Assembly: GCF_008636115.1 (NCBI RefSeq)
Contig: NZ_QLZD01000016.1
Location: 1-64,000 of the forward strand
DNA from: Candidatus Tokpelaia sp.
GTDB taxonomy: Bacteria; Pseudomonadota; Alphaproteobacteria; Rhizobiales; Rhizobiaceae
DNA length: 64,000 nucleotides
Direction: 5' to 3'
Shown in pieces: positions 9,764 to 22,004 of the stretch. The notes under the pieces are model-generated. The model saw only the letters and a list, made by a program, of their open reading frames with translations, did no database searches and was not told the DNA's origin. The translations under genes and the position numbers were made by a program. Position 1 is the first letter of the stretch. The number at the start of each line of letters is the position of its first letter.

Positions 9764-9825
9764 ATTGCTCTGTAGCAGGCCGTGCCGGCCTGTTACGATA
9801 AAAGCAGGAGCGAGGCGGTGCGCCC

Positions 9826-9861
9826 GGCTAAAGAGTTTCACAGAGTTTTAAGGCCGCGCCA
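9826..9861. repeat. 36-bp direct repeat, left copy (duplicated glf 3' end)
   Basis: These 36 bases are identical to 10063-10098. The right copy contains the last codons and stop of glf; the left copy is a detached duplicate. The pair brackets the 57-bp tandem array. Confidence 0.9.
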
Positions 9862-10029
9862 TGTCTTTGAGCGCCGGAAACCGGCAAGGTTTTCGGGTAT
9901 CGCGGAAAACGAGGAATATGTCTTTGAGCGCCGGAAACCGGCAAGGTTTTCGGGTATCGCGAAAAACAAGGAATATGTCTTTGAGCGCCGGAAACCGACA
10001 AGGTTTGCGGGTATCGCGAAAAACAAAGG
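9861..10029. repeat. 57-bp tandem repeat, three units
   Basis: Units start at 9861, 9918 and 9975, exactly 57 bases apart, and differ at only a few positions. As 57 is 19 codons, several frames stay open on both strands and would give 19-residue repeats (VFERRKPARFSGIA on plus, ENLAGFRRSKT on minus). No Shine-Dalgarno or domain supports a real protein. It lies between the convergent degP and glf genes, inside a 36-bp direct repeat. Confidence 0.88.
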
Positions 10030-10062
10030 CCAGCCTTAATAAGCTATTGGGGCGCGGCTCAG

Positions 10063-12339
<2,277 letters not shown>

Positions 12340-12343
<4 letters not shown>

Positions 12344-14256
12344 GATAATTTATCTCCACCGGCAGGGTGGGCTGCCGGAGCAGCGGCAGGGCTTGCCGCC
12401 GGGCTTTCGGCGCCGGCGTGCGGCAAATTATAGGTTTGACGCCAGAAGGCCTCTGAAGCGAGCTTGTGCCAGTTGTTTTTATAATCGGCAATAACGCCTT
12501 TGAGCTGCCGTGCCATTTGCAGGCGGATCTTCCAGCTTAGCCACCATTCAGTAAAAAAGCGTTTTTTATCATGGCGGGCATAATAGCCGTGGCTTAAATC
12601 TTCCTCATAATAAAAAATAGAGCGGCGGCGAAAGCTGGCCGCCGGATCTCCTGAAAAATTTTTGGCTATCAGGGCCGTTTGCTTGCGGATAAAACAGCCT
12701 GGCAATAAGAAACCCTGCCACGTAAATTTGCGCCAGATTTTGCGTATGAGATTTTCATCGCGGGGGAAACGCCGGCGTCCTTTTGCGGGTTTGTCTTGCT
12801 TCCGGATAGTTTCGCCGCCGGCTTCTTTCGCCAGTCTTGCGCGAATTTTTGTCATATCCATATTGGCCTGCCAGAAAGGCAAGCCTTTTAAAAGATTATG
12901 CGCAGACAAGGAATAGGCGCGCGCATGAGCGTAATTATAAGAGTAAAGCTGTCCGCGGATAAAGCGCTTATATTTTCTCAAATAAGAATAAACAGAACTA
13001 TTTGCGGTAATAATTTCCTGCATAAAAAGACAGCGCAGAGCCAGATAGCAGATGAAAGGAGATTCCTTGCTGCTGAAATCATCAGCAAAATTGCCGATGC
13101 CGTTCATGGTAACTATACGAAAATTGTTCACAAGGCCAAACAGCATATCATCGCCGCGGACAAAAAACGGGAAGGGATAATAATCGGTTTTGGCAATGGG
13201 AAAGGCAAAGTGCCAGAACCCCCCGTAAAGTGTTTTGTCCGACTTATGGCTTATCTCTTCTTCCGCCCACATCAAATCCCCGGTTTTTCGCATATCCATA
13301 CCGCGTTTAGAGGACGTTATGATAAAATTTTTATAAAACTCCCCTTTGCACCACAGGCAATAAGGCTCACATTCCCGCAGCATGGCACCGGCGACAGCGA
13401 GATTGTCAAAACGCGTATATTGCAGCAGCGCCAGAGTGCGATAAATACTCTCTGTTTCACAAGAGGCGTCATCGTCCATAAACAGGCAGTGAGAAAAACC
13501 GCTATCCTTACAATGCAACAGCCCGCGGGCAAAACCGCCGGCACCGCCATAATTGGCATTGGGCAAGACGGCAACACCGTCTGCCTCTTCTGCGGTTATA
13601 TTAGAGGAATTATCGATAATGGTCACGCCAATATAGCGGCCATAATAAGGGTGCTGCAAAATATCGCGCTTCAACCGCTGCATGGCCGGCAGAACATAGG
13701 CCTTGCGGTTAAAATGCGTGATAACAAGGCCAAGCTTGACATTATGCAACGGCTTGTCTTCTGTTTCAAAACTGCCGCCGTAAAATTCTACCGCCTTGCC
13801 GCCGTCTTTCCTGGCTCTCAGGGTGATATAGAGCATGCCGTCCTCTATATGCGGCCAGTCCTCTATCGGCAAAAGGCACCCTTCCGCTGTCAGATTAAGC
13901 GATTTTTGCGCCAGCAGCCGGTAGGCGAGAACAGTTTTGGCACTGCGCCTGGCATCAAACTCCCGCTTTATATGCGCAATTTCTACCTGCACCCGGCCCT
14001 GGCCGCGCAGCTTTAGCATCAATGTGTCAATATGGCAGTTTTCCTTCCAGACATTGACGGAAAGGCCGTTATAATAGGTATTGAAATAATATTTTTTATC
14101 AGCGGCAAGGGTCAGGATTTTGCGCCGATAATCATAGCAACTGCCGCCTTCCCCGGCATCTTTATCGTCAAAATCCTGTTTATTGAGGCGGAAATACATA
14201 TTAAGCGGCGTTTGCAATGCCTGTTCCGGCAAAATAATATTTTGTATAACCGTCAT
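12340..14256 (-). CDS. GlfT2-like galactofuranosyltransferase
   Basis: A 638-aa cytoplasmic or membrane-associated GT2-family enzyme that resembles mycobacterial GlfT2, which polymerises galactofuranose and has nearly the same length. The N-terminal beta-sandwich precedes the GT-A domain, which opens with LGLVITHFNRK and carries the metal-binding FMDDDA with Asp261-263. ANYGGAGGFARG fits the nucleotide-sugar site. The C-terminal helical part contains FVRGDDMLFG. The frame is open back to a GTG at 14403, but that site lacks a Shine-Dalgarno and the added residues are low-complexity. The ATG at 14256 follows GCGGGAT and gives the family length. It is the first gene of the operon with an acyltransferase and glf, whose product is its expected donor. 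Confidence 0.85.
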
Positions 14257-14359
14257 TATTATCCCGCTTTGCCGTTTAAAACGCCAATAACCCGAATGCT
14301 GCTGTAAATACGCGCGCGCCGGCCTGGCCATGCCCGCAGAAAGGTTGAGCGCCTTCCTG

Positions 14360-14369
14360 CCCCCCCCCC
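14360..14369. repeat. Homopolymer of ten C (ten G on the coding strand)
   Basis: Ten consecutive C on the plus strand, about 105 bases upstream of the preferred start of the galactofuranosyltransferase and in frame with its longer GTG-start version (Gly-Gly-Gly). Tracts of this kind are prone to slipped-strand mispairing. Confidence 0.75.
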
Positions 14370-14483
14370 TGACAAAGTCAAGAGGAGAAATGAAGTTGCT
14401 CACAGCTTATTGAGGATAATTAGCGCAATAGTGAGAGAAAACAATGCGCCATTCCGCTTGGAAAAAGAGAAAGAAAGCCGCGC

Positions 14484-14963
14484 CTAATAATCCAGATTGA
14501 CATCAGGATTGCAGGAAAGCTCAGCCGGATTTTTGGCGCGCAAGGCGCGGGCGCGCTCGGCGGCATTGCGACAAGGTGCCTTGCCGGGGAGCAGATAATA
14601 GCCTTTTTTGCGCAGACAGGCGCTGACAAAACGCCAGCGTATCGGCGCGTTTAAATCTTCCGTATAGCTGGCCGGCGGCATATAAAAACCGCCCAGCCTG
14701 TCACAATAAATACGCTCATGGCGGCCATGACGGCGGCTGCGATAGCAGTCAATATCGCCGGGATCATAAAAACCGCCAACATAATTGGTTGTATAAGCTT
14801 GTGGAATAGCGCGGAAAGAAGCAATTTTGCATTGATCCAGATCCATCTGCTTGGCTGTTGTTGTGGTGTGCGGCTTAAACAGGGCTGTAGTCGTGGGCGT
14901 GCCGCAGGCAGTAAGGGCTGCGGCTGATAAAATTATGAAAATTATAGAATCATATTTTCTCAT
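14484..14963 (-). CDS. Putative lipoprotein, function unknown
   Basis: A 159-aa protein with a short signal sequence and lipobox (LTACGTP, Cys20). The mature part has seven further cysteines (DQCKIAS, DIDCYRS, IYCDRLGG, SACLRKKGY, APCRN, ELSCNPD), which suggests a small disulfide-stabilised periplasmic domain. The tail is Arg/Ala-rich. I do not recognise a named family; similar cysteine-rich lipoproteins are annotated as hypothetical in Rhizobiales. It stands alone on the minus strand downstream of the PleC-like kinase. The gap from 14964 to 15220 contains no gene I can support. Confidence 0.65.
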   Translation of the reverse strand: MRKYDSIIFIILSAAALTACGTPTTTALFKPHTTTTAKQMDLDQCKIASFRAIPQAYTTNYVGGFYDPGDIDCYRSRRHGRHERIYCDRLGGFYMPPASYTEDLNAPIRWRFVSACLRKKGYYLLPGKAPCRNAAERARALRAKNPAELSCNPDVNLDY

Positions 14964-15220
14964 AAACAGGATAATAAAAGATTCGCCTGTTTTTCACTAG
15001 CGCTTTATTGGCCTGGCCTGCCGCAAAACAGGGGAAAACAGGCTGCGCTTCGCTTTTGGCCGATATTTTGCTGCTCAGTGGGTTAAAACCTTATGACAGC
15101 ATCTGGGCTGCCCGGCAAAAAAGACGGAAAGCGCCTTGAGGCGCGGGCGGGAAATTGGGCGTTTTTGCCATAAACAGCGGCAGCAAACAGCTCACGCAGG
15201 GCAGCGGCTTTTGGGCCGGC

Positions 15221-17629
15221 TTAAACTTTATGATAACGCAAAGGAAGAGAGACAGAGACGATTGTCCCCGTATTCTCACGTGAGAATACGCGCAGGCAGC
15301 CATGGTGCATTTCTGCCAGTGAGCGCGATATAGCCAGCCCCAGGCCGGAGCCTTCATGGGCTTTGGTAAACTGGTTTTCCACCTGCTCAAACGGCCGGCC
15401 CAATTTGGCAATCGCCGCTTTGGGGATACCAATGCCGCTATCGGCGATTGAGACAATCAGCCGCCCTTTCACCGCTTTGGCGCGCACGCGGATCTGCCCG
15501 CCTTTGGGGGTAAATTTTACCGCATTGGACAGCAGATTAAGCGCAATCTGCCGCAAAGCGCGGCTGTCGGCCTCTGCCCAGAGCGGTTTTTCGATTACCG
15601 TTTCCATACTTATCTGCTTTTCTTCCCGCTGGGGAGAGACTGCACGCAAGGCCTCTTCCAGCACGGGGACAAAATCAAATTTGACACAATCCAGCGTAAA
15701 GCGCCCCGCCTCAATTTTCGACATATCCAGAATTTCATTGATAAGGGTGAGTAAATGCCGGCCGGAATTGTGAATATCGCCAATATATTCCTCATAATGC
15801 GCATTGCCCAGCGGGCCGAAACTGCCTTGCAATATCATTTGCGAAAAGCCGATAACGGCATTAAGCGGAGTGCGCAATTCATGCGACATATTGGCCAGAA
15901 ATTCCGATTTCGCCAGATTGGCATCTTCCGCCCGCTTTTTTTCTACCATCAGGCTGCTGTTTAATTTTAAAATTTCGCTTTGGCGCTTGCGCAAATCCTT
16001 GCGGCTTTGCTGTAAATCGCGGATTGTGCCGATAAATTCTTCCTTGCTGTTTTCCAGCTTGCGCTGCTGTTCTTTGAGCTCAGAAATATCGGTGCCGACT
16101 GAGACAAAGCCGCCATCTTTGGTTTGCCTGCCATTCAGCTTCAGCCAGCGGCCGTCTGACAATTTGATTTCGCCGCTATAATAATTGTCTTTATCCTTGC
16201 CTGGGCCGCCGGCATTGCTCATGGGGCGGGCAAAAGCTTTCAGGGCGGCTTCCGGCCTGTCATTTTTGCGGTTTTTAATTTGTAGAAGCTGTTTTTCCAA
16301 ATCGCTATATTCGCGATATTTGCTGTTGGACATAACCAGCCTGTTATCGGCGTCCCATAAAACAAAGGCTTCAGAAATATTTTCAATCGCATCGCGAATG
16401 CGCATATCGGCCGTGGCATTTTTTTCCGCCAGTTCCTGCTGTTCGCTGACATCAAAGGAAATGCCGACAAGATGCGGCTCCTCACCGCCCAGCACTTGCG
16501 CCCTTATGCGCATCCACACGGCCCGGCCATTGGCGTGGCGCATGGGCACGGTAATGTCGAACTGCTCTTTTTCCCCGCTCATAGCGTTTTTGGCAATATC
16601 GAACAAATCCAGATCATCAGCATCAATAATAGAGGCAATTTCAGAAATAGAAAGTAAAGTGTCATAAGGGCGGTAGCCCAGCATTTCATACATGGAATGC
16701 GACCAGTAAATGCGGCCGCGCGCCATATCCCAATCCCACAGGCCGCAGCGGCCGCGCAGCATGGCCGTATCAATGCGGCTCTGGATTTTGGCGGTGGCGG
16801 CCAGGGCGGCGCGCGCCCGCGCTCCTTGCGCAAAATAAGCATAGATTAACACCAGCATTAAACAGGCTATGCTGCCCAGCAGGCTAATACTGACAGAGAC
16901 AGCCCGGTGCCATGGCTCCAGAATTTTTTCTTTGCTCAAAAACAGGAAAACACCATAAGGCGCCTTGAAAGCCTGGGCATAAGTGGCCAGGCCCTCTGTC
17001 TCCCCCAGATGAATGGCCATGACACCGGCGGCATCGCCCAAAATCAGCAAAGGCCTGGCTTCGGCAAAGCGATTGCCCAAAATCTCTCCTGGCGCCGGCA
17101 GATCGCCATTCTGCTCTGGCGCAAAAGAGGCGACAAGGCGGTTGTTTTTATCCAGCACTGCACTTTGCACTGCCGGGTTTACGGCCTTGCTGTCGCTAAA
17201 TTGCGCCAGCATATTATGCAGATAAAGCTGTGGCGAGCGTGCATTATGCTGTTTTTCTCCCTTGCCTGCTGTTATAGAGGCGCCCGGCAGCAGGCCTGTC
17301 TCTGCAGCAAGGTTGATTTGCCCGGCCAAATGTGAGGCAGCCAGTTGCAAACCGGCCGCAGCGCCTGTTTCCAGCGTTCGCCGCCATTCATAAAGTGAAA
17401 TGCCGCGAATAAGCATGGATAAAGCCAGGAAAATAATCAGCAATAATGGGATAAGTCGCCGCATCCACGGGTCAAATGTCAACAGACGGCAACAGGCGCT
17501 ATGCAGGCCGCGCGCCAGCGCTGCCGCCAGGCCGGGCCAGTTATGTCTGGCTGTGTCAGCAGTTTGGGGCAATGCGCCCTCTGCCGTGAATCTGTCAGGC
17601 GCCGTTTCGATCGCGGCCAATCGCGCCAT
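15221..17629 (-). CDS. PAS-domain sensor histidine kinase, PleC-like
   Basis: An 802-aa inner-membrane hybrid-free histidine kinase. The N-terminus has two membrane segments (near 60-85 and about 250-275) enclosing a periplasmic sensor. Two PAS domains follow (LWDWDMARGRIYWSHSM; AFVLWDADNRLVMSNSKY), then a coiled linker. The HisKA box FLANMSHELRTPLNAVIGF carries His583. The ATPase domain has N, G1 and G2 boxes (NLLSNAVKFTPKGG, DSGIGIPKAAI, GSGLGLAISRSL). The segment FGPLGNAHYEEYIGDIHNSG is typical of the PleC/PdhS group, which sets phosphorylation of the cell-cycle regulator DivK, encoded at 37918. AGGGAG before 17629 supports that start over an open frame to 17734. A PleC assignment over another PdhS paralogue is inference. 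Confidence 0.8.
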   Translation of the reverse strand: MARLAAIETAPDRFTAEGALPQTADTARHNWPGLAAALARGLHSACCRLLTFDPWMRRLIPLLLIIFLALSMLIRGISLYEWRRTLETGAAAGLQLAASHLAGQINLAAETGLLPGASITAGKGEKQHNARSPQLYLHNMLAQFSDSKAVNPAVQSAVLDKNNRLVASFAPEQNGDLPAPGEILGNRFAEARPLLILGDAAGVMAIHLGETEGLATYAQAFKAPYGVFLFLSKEKILEPWHRAVSVSISLLGSIACLMLVLIYAYFAQGARARAALAATAKIQSRIDTAMLRGRCGLWDWDMARGRIYWSHSMYEMLGYRPYDTLLSISEIASIIDADDLDLFDIAKNAMSGEKEQFDITVPMRHANGRAVWMRIRAQVLGGEEPHLVGISFDVSEQQELAEKNATADMRIRDAIENISEAFVLWDADNRLVMSNSKYREYSDLEKQLLQIKNRKNDRPEAALKAFARPMSNAGGPGKDKDNYYSGEIKLSDGRWLKLNGRQTKDGGFVSVGTDISELKEQQRKLENSKEEFIGTIRDLQQSRKDLRKRQSEILKLNSSLMVEKKRAEDANLAKSEFLANMSHELRTPLNAVIGFSQMILQGSFGPLGNAHYEEYIGDIHNSGRHLLTLINEILDMSKIEAGRFTLDCVKFDFVPVLEEALRAVSPQREEKQISMETVIEKPLWAEADSRALRQIALNLLSNAVKFTPKGGQIRVRAKAVKGRLIVSIADSGIGIPKAAIAKLGRPFEQVENQFTKAHEGSGLGLAISRSLAEMHHGCLRVFSRENTGTIVSVSLPLRYHKV

Positions 17630-17734
17630 AATGGCTCCCTTCTGCCAAGGAAGGCGAAGCTTTGAAGAACAGGGAATACAGAAAATACGGGAATGACTTT
17701 TTTTACGAATCACCTTGCCGGGACAATGAATCAA

Positions 17735-18032
17735 AACCGATTCCTGATGTCCAGCCTTTTTTGCCGAAAAACTATATTATAAAAAAATACTTATAAATAA
17801 ACACCGTATTTACAGAAAAACAAATGAAAGAGAGCGTGCCGACTGCGCTGTGACGGATAGTGAATTAGGGCAAGGCGGCATAAGGCAAGAGTGATTTTCT
17901 TAAAATACGGTAAACCAAAGGGGTTTTGCCGCAATCTGTGTAAAAGCTGCAATTTTGTGGCGGAAAGGACACGGATTAAATGCGGCCGGGGGCAGATTTG
18001 AAACATAATCTGCAAAAGCGACACACAGCGAC
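17735..18032. other. Intergenic region without a recognised gene
   Basis: About 300 bases upstream of the histidine kinase and downstream of pepN. The right half can be read as an open minus-strand frame, but it has no Shine-Dalgarno or domain. The AT-rich stretch near 17770-17815 may hold promoter elements for the kinase gene, but no clear box pair is seen. Confidence 0.5.
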
Positions 18033-18059
18033 AAAGGGGCCGGAAGATACCGGCCTTTG
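18033..18059 (-). terminator. Candidate terminator of pepN
   Basis: On the minus strand, GGCCGG and CCGGCC arms around a short loop are followed by CCTTTGT. It lies 40 bases past the pepN stop. The T run is weak. Confidence 0.5.
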
Positions 18060-18098
18060 GCACTCTCACGCCTTTCAGGGCCATGTCAATATAAAGGG

Positions 18099-20780
18099 CT
18101 ATAATACCCCCGGTTTGCCCAATAGCCGGTTGACAATATCGCTTACATCGCGGGAAAGTGCGCGGCCTTCAGCAATATACTGCAATGCTGCCTGCATTTT
18201 GCTGCGCCGCTCCTGTTCCAACTGTGTCCATGAGCGCATAAAACTGAGCAGGCGCGCCGCAAGCTGCGGATTATTTTTATCAATCCGCAAAATCACCTCA
18301 GCCAAAAAACGGTAAGAAGCGCCATCTGCACGATGAAAGCCGGTTTGGCACTGCGTGACAAAACTGCCAATAAGGGCGCGCACGCGGTTGGGATTATCAT
18401 AAGAAAATAATTTATGCCGTGTCAGCTGCCGGATTGTTTCCAGCCGATCCGTGCCGGCAGCGCTTGCCTGTAAGGCAAACCATTTATCCATCACCAGCGC
18501 CTCATGGGCAAAGCGCTGTTCAAAATCAGCCAGTGCCTGTTTTGTCGCCGCTGCCGTGGGGAAATATAGCGTCAACAGGCGCAAGCCGGCCAGTTTTTCT
18601 GTCATATTACCGGCTTTTGTATAAAGCGCCGCCGCTATTTCCGGGTCATTATCGGCAATGGCGATATATTCTGCCAGAATATTGGTAAAAGCACGTTTGC
18701 CTGCATCAAATGCGTTTGGCGAAAAGGCGCTTGTGACATTATGGTGCTGCCGCAAAGCGAGAAAGCGCGTTTTGCCCGTATCCGCCAATATATGCAGAAA
18801 AGCCTGTCGCGCGGCAAATATCGCATCGGGATTAACATTACTGCCTTGCGCGGCGGCAATTTCCGCCTCAGAGGGCAAATGCAGGCATAAAGCGCGGAAG
18901 GCCGGCTCAAGCGCCTCATTTTCGGCCATTTGCACTTGCGCTGCGGCAATCTCAAAACTCACGGCCGGCAATGGGCCGGCTGCATTGGCCTTATTGGCGG
19001 CGCCGCCGGCTTCTATCAGCGTTTCAATGAGCAGGCCGCGCAGCATTTGATAGCGATTAACCAGGTCACTGTCATAAGCGGCAAGGAACAGCCGTTCTTG
19101 CCGGCTGAGCGATGTTACCAGCCGCACCGGGGCAGAAAAGCCGCGCAAGAGAGAGGGCACGGGGCGGCTGTCAAGACCGGTAAAGTGAAAGATTTGTTTG
19201 GCCTGTGTCAGCAGCAGCACATCACCCTGCACCGCTTTATCGGCTGTTTTACAGGCCATATCCTTGCCGTCAGAGCCGACAAGGCCAAAACGCACGGGGA
19301 TAGTCATGGGTTTGGCCTCACCGCCTGCCGCTGTCGGGGCTAAGGATTGCTCCAGAGTGAGAGTAAAACTGCCGCAACCGGCATTATACGCATAATCGGC
19401 TTTGACCTGCGGCGTGCCAGCCTGCTCATACCACAGCATAAACCGGCTGAAATTGCGGCCGGAACTCTCGGCAAAACATTGGATAAAATCCTCTATGGTG
19501 CAGGCCTGGCCGTCATGGCGGGTAAAATAAAGTGTCATACCGGCCTGGAATTCCTGCTCACCCAGCAGGCAGGCTATCATGCGCACCAGTTCAGCGCCTT
19601 TTTCGTAAACCGTGGCGGTATAAAAATTGTCTATGGCGGCATAGCGGCGCGGCCGCACCGGGTGGGCCAGCGGCCCGGCATCTTCAGCAAATTGGGTCGT
19701 GGTTAAAAAGGCGGCATCAATCAGCCGCTGCACCGGGCGCGAGCGCTCATCGCTTGAAAATTCCTGATCGCGATAAACTGTCAGCCCTTCTTTTAAACAG
19801 AGCTGGAACCAGTCGCGGCAGGTAATGCGATTGCCGCTCCAATTATGGAAATATTCATGCGCAATCACCCGCTCTATATCGGCATAGTCACTATCGGTTG
19901 CGGTTTGCGGGTCGGCCAGCACATATTTATCATTAAAAATATTCAGCCCCTTATTTTCCATCGCCCCCATATTAAAATCGGAAACAGCGACAATATTGAA
20001 AATATCAAGGTCATAAAGGCGGCCGAATTTTGCTTCGTCCCAGGCAAAAGCGCGTTTTAAACTGTCCATAGCATAAAGGGCGCGCGCGGTTTTGCCCGGC
20101 TCGGTATAAATATGCAGCTCTACTTTTTTGCCGTCTGCGGCGATAAACCGGTCACTTAATGCCTCCAGCGCGCCGCCGACACAGGCAAATAAATAGCTCG
20201 GTTTGGGGTGCGGGTCATGCCAGACGGCAAAATGGCGACCTTCCGGCAAATCACCCGTTTCCTGTCGATTGCCATTGGCCAGCAAAACCGGGCAGGCGGT
20301 TTTATCGGCCGTGAGCCGCACTGTATAGGTGGCAAGCACATCAGGCCGGTCATAAAAATAGGTAATGCGGCGGAAGCCTTCGGCTTCACACTGGGTGCAG
20401 AAAACACCGCCGGAGCGATAAAGCCCCATTAGACTGCGATTTTTATCCGGGTTGATTTCCGTAATGATTTCCAGCGTAAACGGCCCGGCCGGCGGGGCAA
20501 AAATTTCCAGCCTGTCGGGGGCGGCGTGATAGGCCTTATGGCCAAGAGGCACGCCGTCAACAGCCACGGCAACAAGTTTCAGCTCATTGCCGTCCAGCAC
20601 TAGCGGGGTTCCGGCTGCTACATTGGGGCGGCGCGCAATTTCCAGCTCGGCCTTGACGCGCGTGGCTGTGGGGTGCAAATCAAAGGCAAGCCGCACAGCG
20701 GGGATCGCATAGGGTGTGGGGCGATAATCTTCCAGCCGGAAAACGGGCGGCTGTTGCACTGGGTCAGGCTTTGTTGTCAT
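18099..20780 (-). CDS. pepN: Aminopeptidase N (M1 family)
   Basis: An 893-aa cytoplasmic zinc aminopeptidase that removes N-terminal residues from peptides in the last steps of protein turnover. GAMENKGLNIF is the substrate-binding exopeptidase motif. The zinc site is HEYFHNW (His308, Glu309, His312) with the distant Glu in KEGLTVYRDQEF. The C-terminal helical repeat domain (DUF3458 type) is complete, for example NPNRVRALIGSF and ALQYIAEG. The length matches the proteobacterial PepN subfamily. It is a single gene on the minus strand between a kinase and a DNA-repair gene. Confidence 0.96.
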   Translation of the reverse strand: MTTKPDPVQQPPVFRLEDYRPTPYAIPAVRLAFDLHPTATRVKAELEIARRPNVAAGTPLVLDGNELKLVAVAVDGVPLGHKAYHAAPDRLEIFAPPAGPFTLEIITEINPDKNRSLMGLYRSGGVFCTQCEAEGFRRITYFYDRPDVLATYTVRLTADKTACPVLLANGNRQETGDLPEGRHFAVWHDPHPKPSYLFACVGGALEALSDRFIAADGKKVELHIYTEPGKTARALYAMDSLKRAFAWDEAKFGRLYDLDIFNIVAVSDFNMGAMENKGLNIFNDKYVLADPQTATDSDYADIERVIAHEYFHNWSGNRITCRDWFQLCLKEGLTVYRDQEFSSDERSRPVQRLIDAAFLTTTQFAEDAGPLAHPVRPRRYAAIDNFYTATVYEKGAELVRMIACLLGEQEFQAGMTLYFTRHDGQACTIEDFIQCFAESSGRNFSRFMLWYEQAGTPQVKADYAYNAGCGSFTLTLEQSLAPTAAGGEAKPMTIPVRFGLVGSDGKDMACKTADKAVQGDVLLLTQAKQIFHFTGLDSRPVPSLLRGFSAPVRLVTSLSRQERLFLAAYDSDLVNRYQMLRGLLIETLIEAGGAANKANAAGPLPAVSFEIAAAQVQMAENEALEPAFRALCLHLPSEAEIAAAQGSNVNPDAIFAARQAFLHILADTGKTRFLALRQHHNVTSAFSPNAFDAGKRAFTNILAEYIAIADNDPEIAAALYTKAGNMTEKLAGLRLLTLYFPTAAATKQALADFEQRFAHEALVMDKWFALQASAAGTDRLETIRQLTRHKLFSYDNPNRVRALIGSFVTQCQTGFHRADGASYRFLAEVILRIDKNNPQLAARLLSFMRSWTQLEQERRSKMQAALQYIAEGRALSRDVSDIVNRLLGKPGVL

Positions 20781-20849
20781 TATTTTTTCTCTGCTTATTG
20801 TGTTATTTCAGTGTTGCCGGCGGCCGCGCTTTTTGCCCGGAGGCCGGCC

Positions 20850-21812
20850 TTACTTGCTGTCCAATTCTTCCAGCCGCATAAAGGCGGCGAGGAAATCCTG
20901 CCACGCCGCCTTTTTCTGCCCCGGCGAACGCAGGAGAAAGGCCGGGTGCAGGCTCGGCATATAAGGTATTTCCTGCCCGTCAGCAGTTTTATAAATTTGC
21001 CACTGCCCGCGCAAGCGCAAAATAGACTGTTTTTGCCCCAATAAAGCCGTAGCAGCCACGCCCCCCAGGCTTATCAATATTTTAGGGCGCACCAGCTCTA
21101 TTTGCCGGGCCAGAAATGGGCGGCACAGGTCAATTTCCGGCAAAGTAGGGGTTCTATTGCCCGGCGGTCGCCAGAATACCGCATTGGTAATATAAGCAAG
21201 CGGCAATATCGGCTTTGCCGGCGCTGCCGCCTGATTGTCGCGGGCAGCCTGTTGCAGAGCGGTCTGTTGCAGGCTTTCGCGCCCAAAGCCGATAGCGGCA
21301 AGCATGCGATTTAATAATTGCCCCGCCCGGCCGACAAAAGGCAAAGCCTGCCGATCTTCTTCTGCCCCCGGGCCTTCACCAACCAGCATTAGCGGCCGGG
21401 GGAGCGTGCCATCGGCAATACAGGTGTTTTTGGCTGTCCATTTCAGGGCGCAGCCGTCAAAAGCTGCAATGCGCGCTTTCAGCTCCGCCAGTGTTTGGGC
21501 GCTCTGCGCCTGCTCTTTGGCGCGGGCCAGCCATTCAATATAAGAGGCCGGGCTGCCCCGCGGCTGCGGCCGGGATATGCTTATATTGCCGCCATTATTT
21601 GCCGCCGGCTTACTGCTATTCTCTGCTGCCGGCCGGTCAGTCCGCAAGCGTGCCGGCGCCGGCTTCCCGTCCGCCGCCGGCCGTGCTTTAAGCTGCTGTT
21701 CTGCCATGGTAAAAGCATTGAGAGGCGCGTCCTGCACGGCATCGGTCAGGCCGGCGGCTTTGAAAAATTGCAGCAATTCGCGCAATTCCATAATATTTGC
21801 TGCTTTTTGCAT
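20850..21812 (-). CDS. Uracil-DNA glycosylase, family 4-like
   Basis: A 320-aa enzyme expected to excise uracil from DNA. The N-terminal 100 residues are a low-complexity linker. The catalytic domain starts near residue 120 and has motif 1 GEGPGAEEDRQALPFVGRAGQLL, then ITNAVFWRPPGNRTPTLPE and the C-terminal SLHPAFLLR. The classic family-4 iron-sulfur cluster uses four cysteines; here only Cys pairs such as FDGCALKWTAKNTC are seen near the usual position, so the cluster may be absent or altered, as in many rhizobial members. The first ATG of the frame (21812) is preceded by AAGG; a TTG lies immediately before it. Confidence 0.85.
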   Translation of the reverse strand: MQKAANIMELRELLQFFKAAGLTDAVQDAPLNAFTMAEQQLKARPAADGKPAPARLRTDRPAAENSSKPAANNGGNISISRPQPRGSPASYIEWLARAKEQAQSAQTLAELKARIAAFDGCALKWTAKNTCIADGTLPRPLMLVGEGPGAEEDRQALPFVGRAGQLLNRMLAAIGFGRESLQQTALQQAARDNQAAAPAKPILPLAYITNAVFWRPPGNRTPTLPEIDLCRPFLARQIELVRPKILISLGGVAATALLGQKQSILRLRGQWQIYKTADGQEIPYMPSLHPAFLLRSPGQKKAAWQDFLAAFMRLEELDSK

Positions 21813-22004
21813 CAATGCTGCCTTATTCGCTGTTTATATGCGGCCTGGCCGCGGCATAATAGCGGAAAGCGGCCAGTAAAAAAAGAGGCCGGGCGGACTC
21901 TTTTAACGGCTTGTCTGCCGGGCAGGTTAAACGCTATATCCTGGCGGGCAGGGAGAGGCGGCGTCTTTTATGTTATAATTTGCGAACTGTTAACAGGATT
22001 ATTT

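Noticed and set aside
12898-14016. 372-codon open frame opposite the galactofuranosyltransferase
   Set aside because: Antisense shadow: the opposite strand has GlfT2 motifs and an operon context.
17791-18084. 97-codon minus-strand frame in the gap before the histidine kinase
   Set aside because: No ribosome site, low-complexity basic composition, and it overlaps the pepN terminator hairpin.
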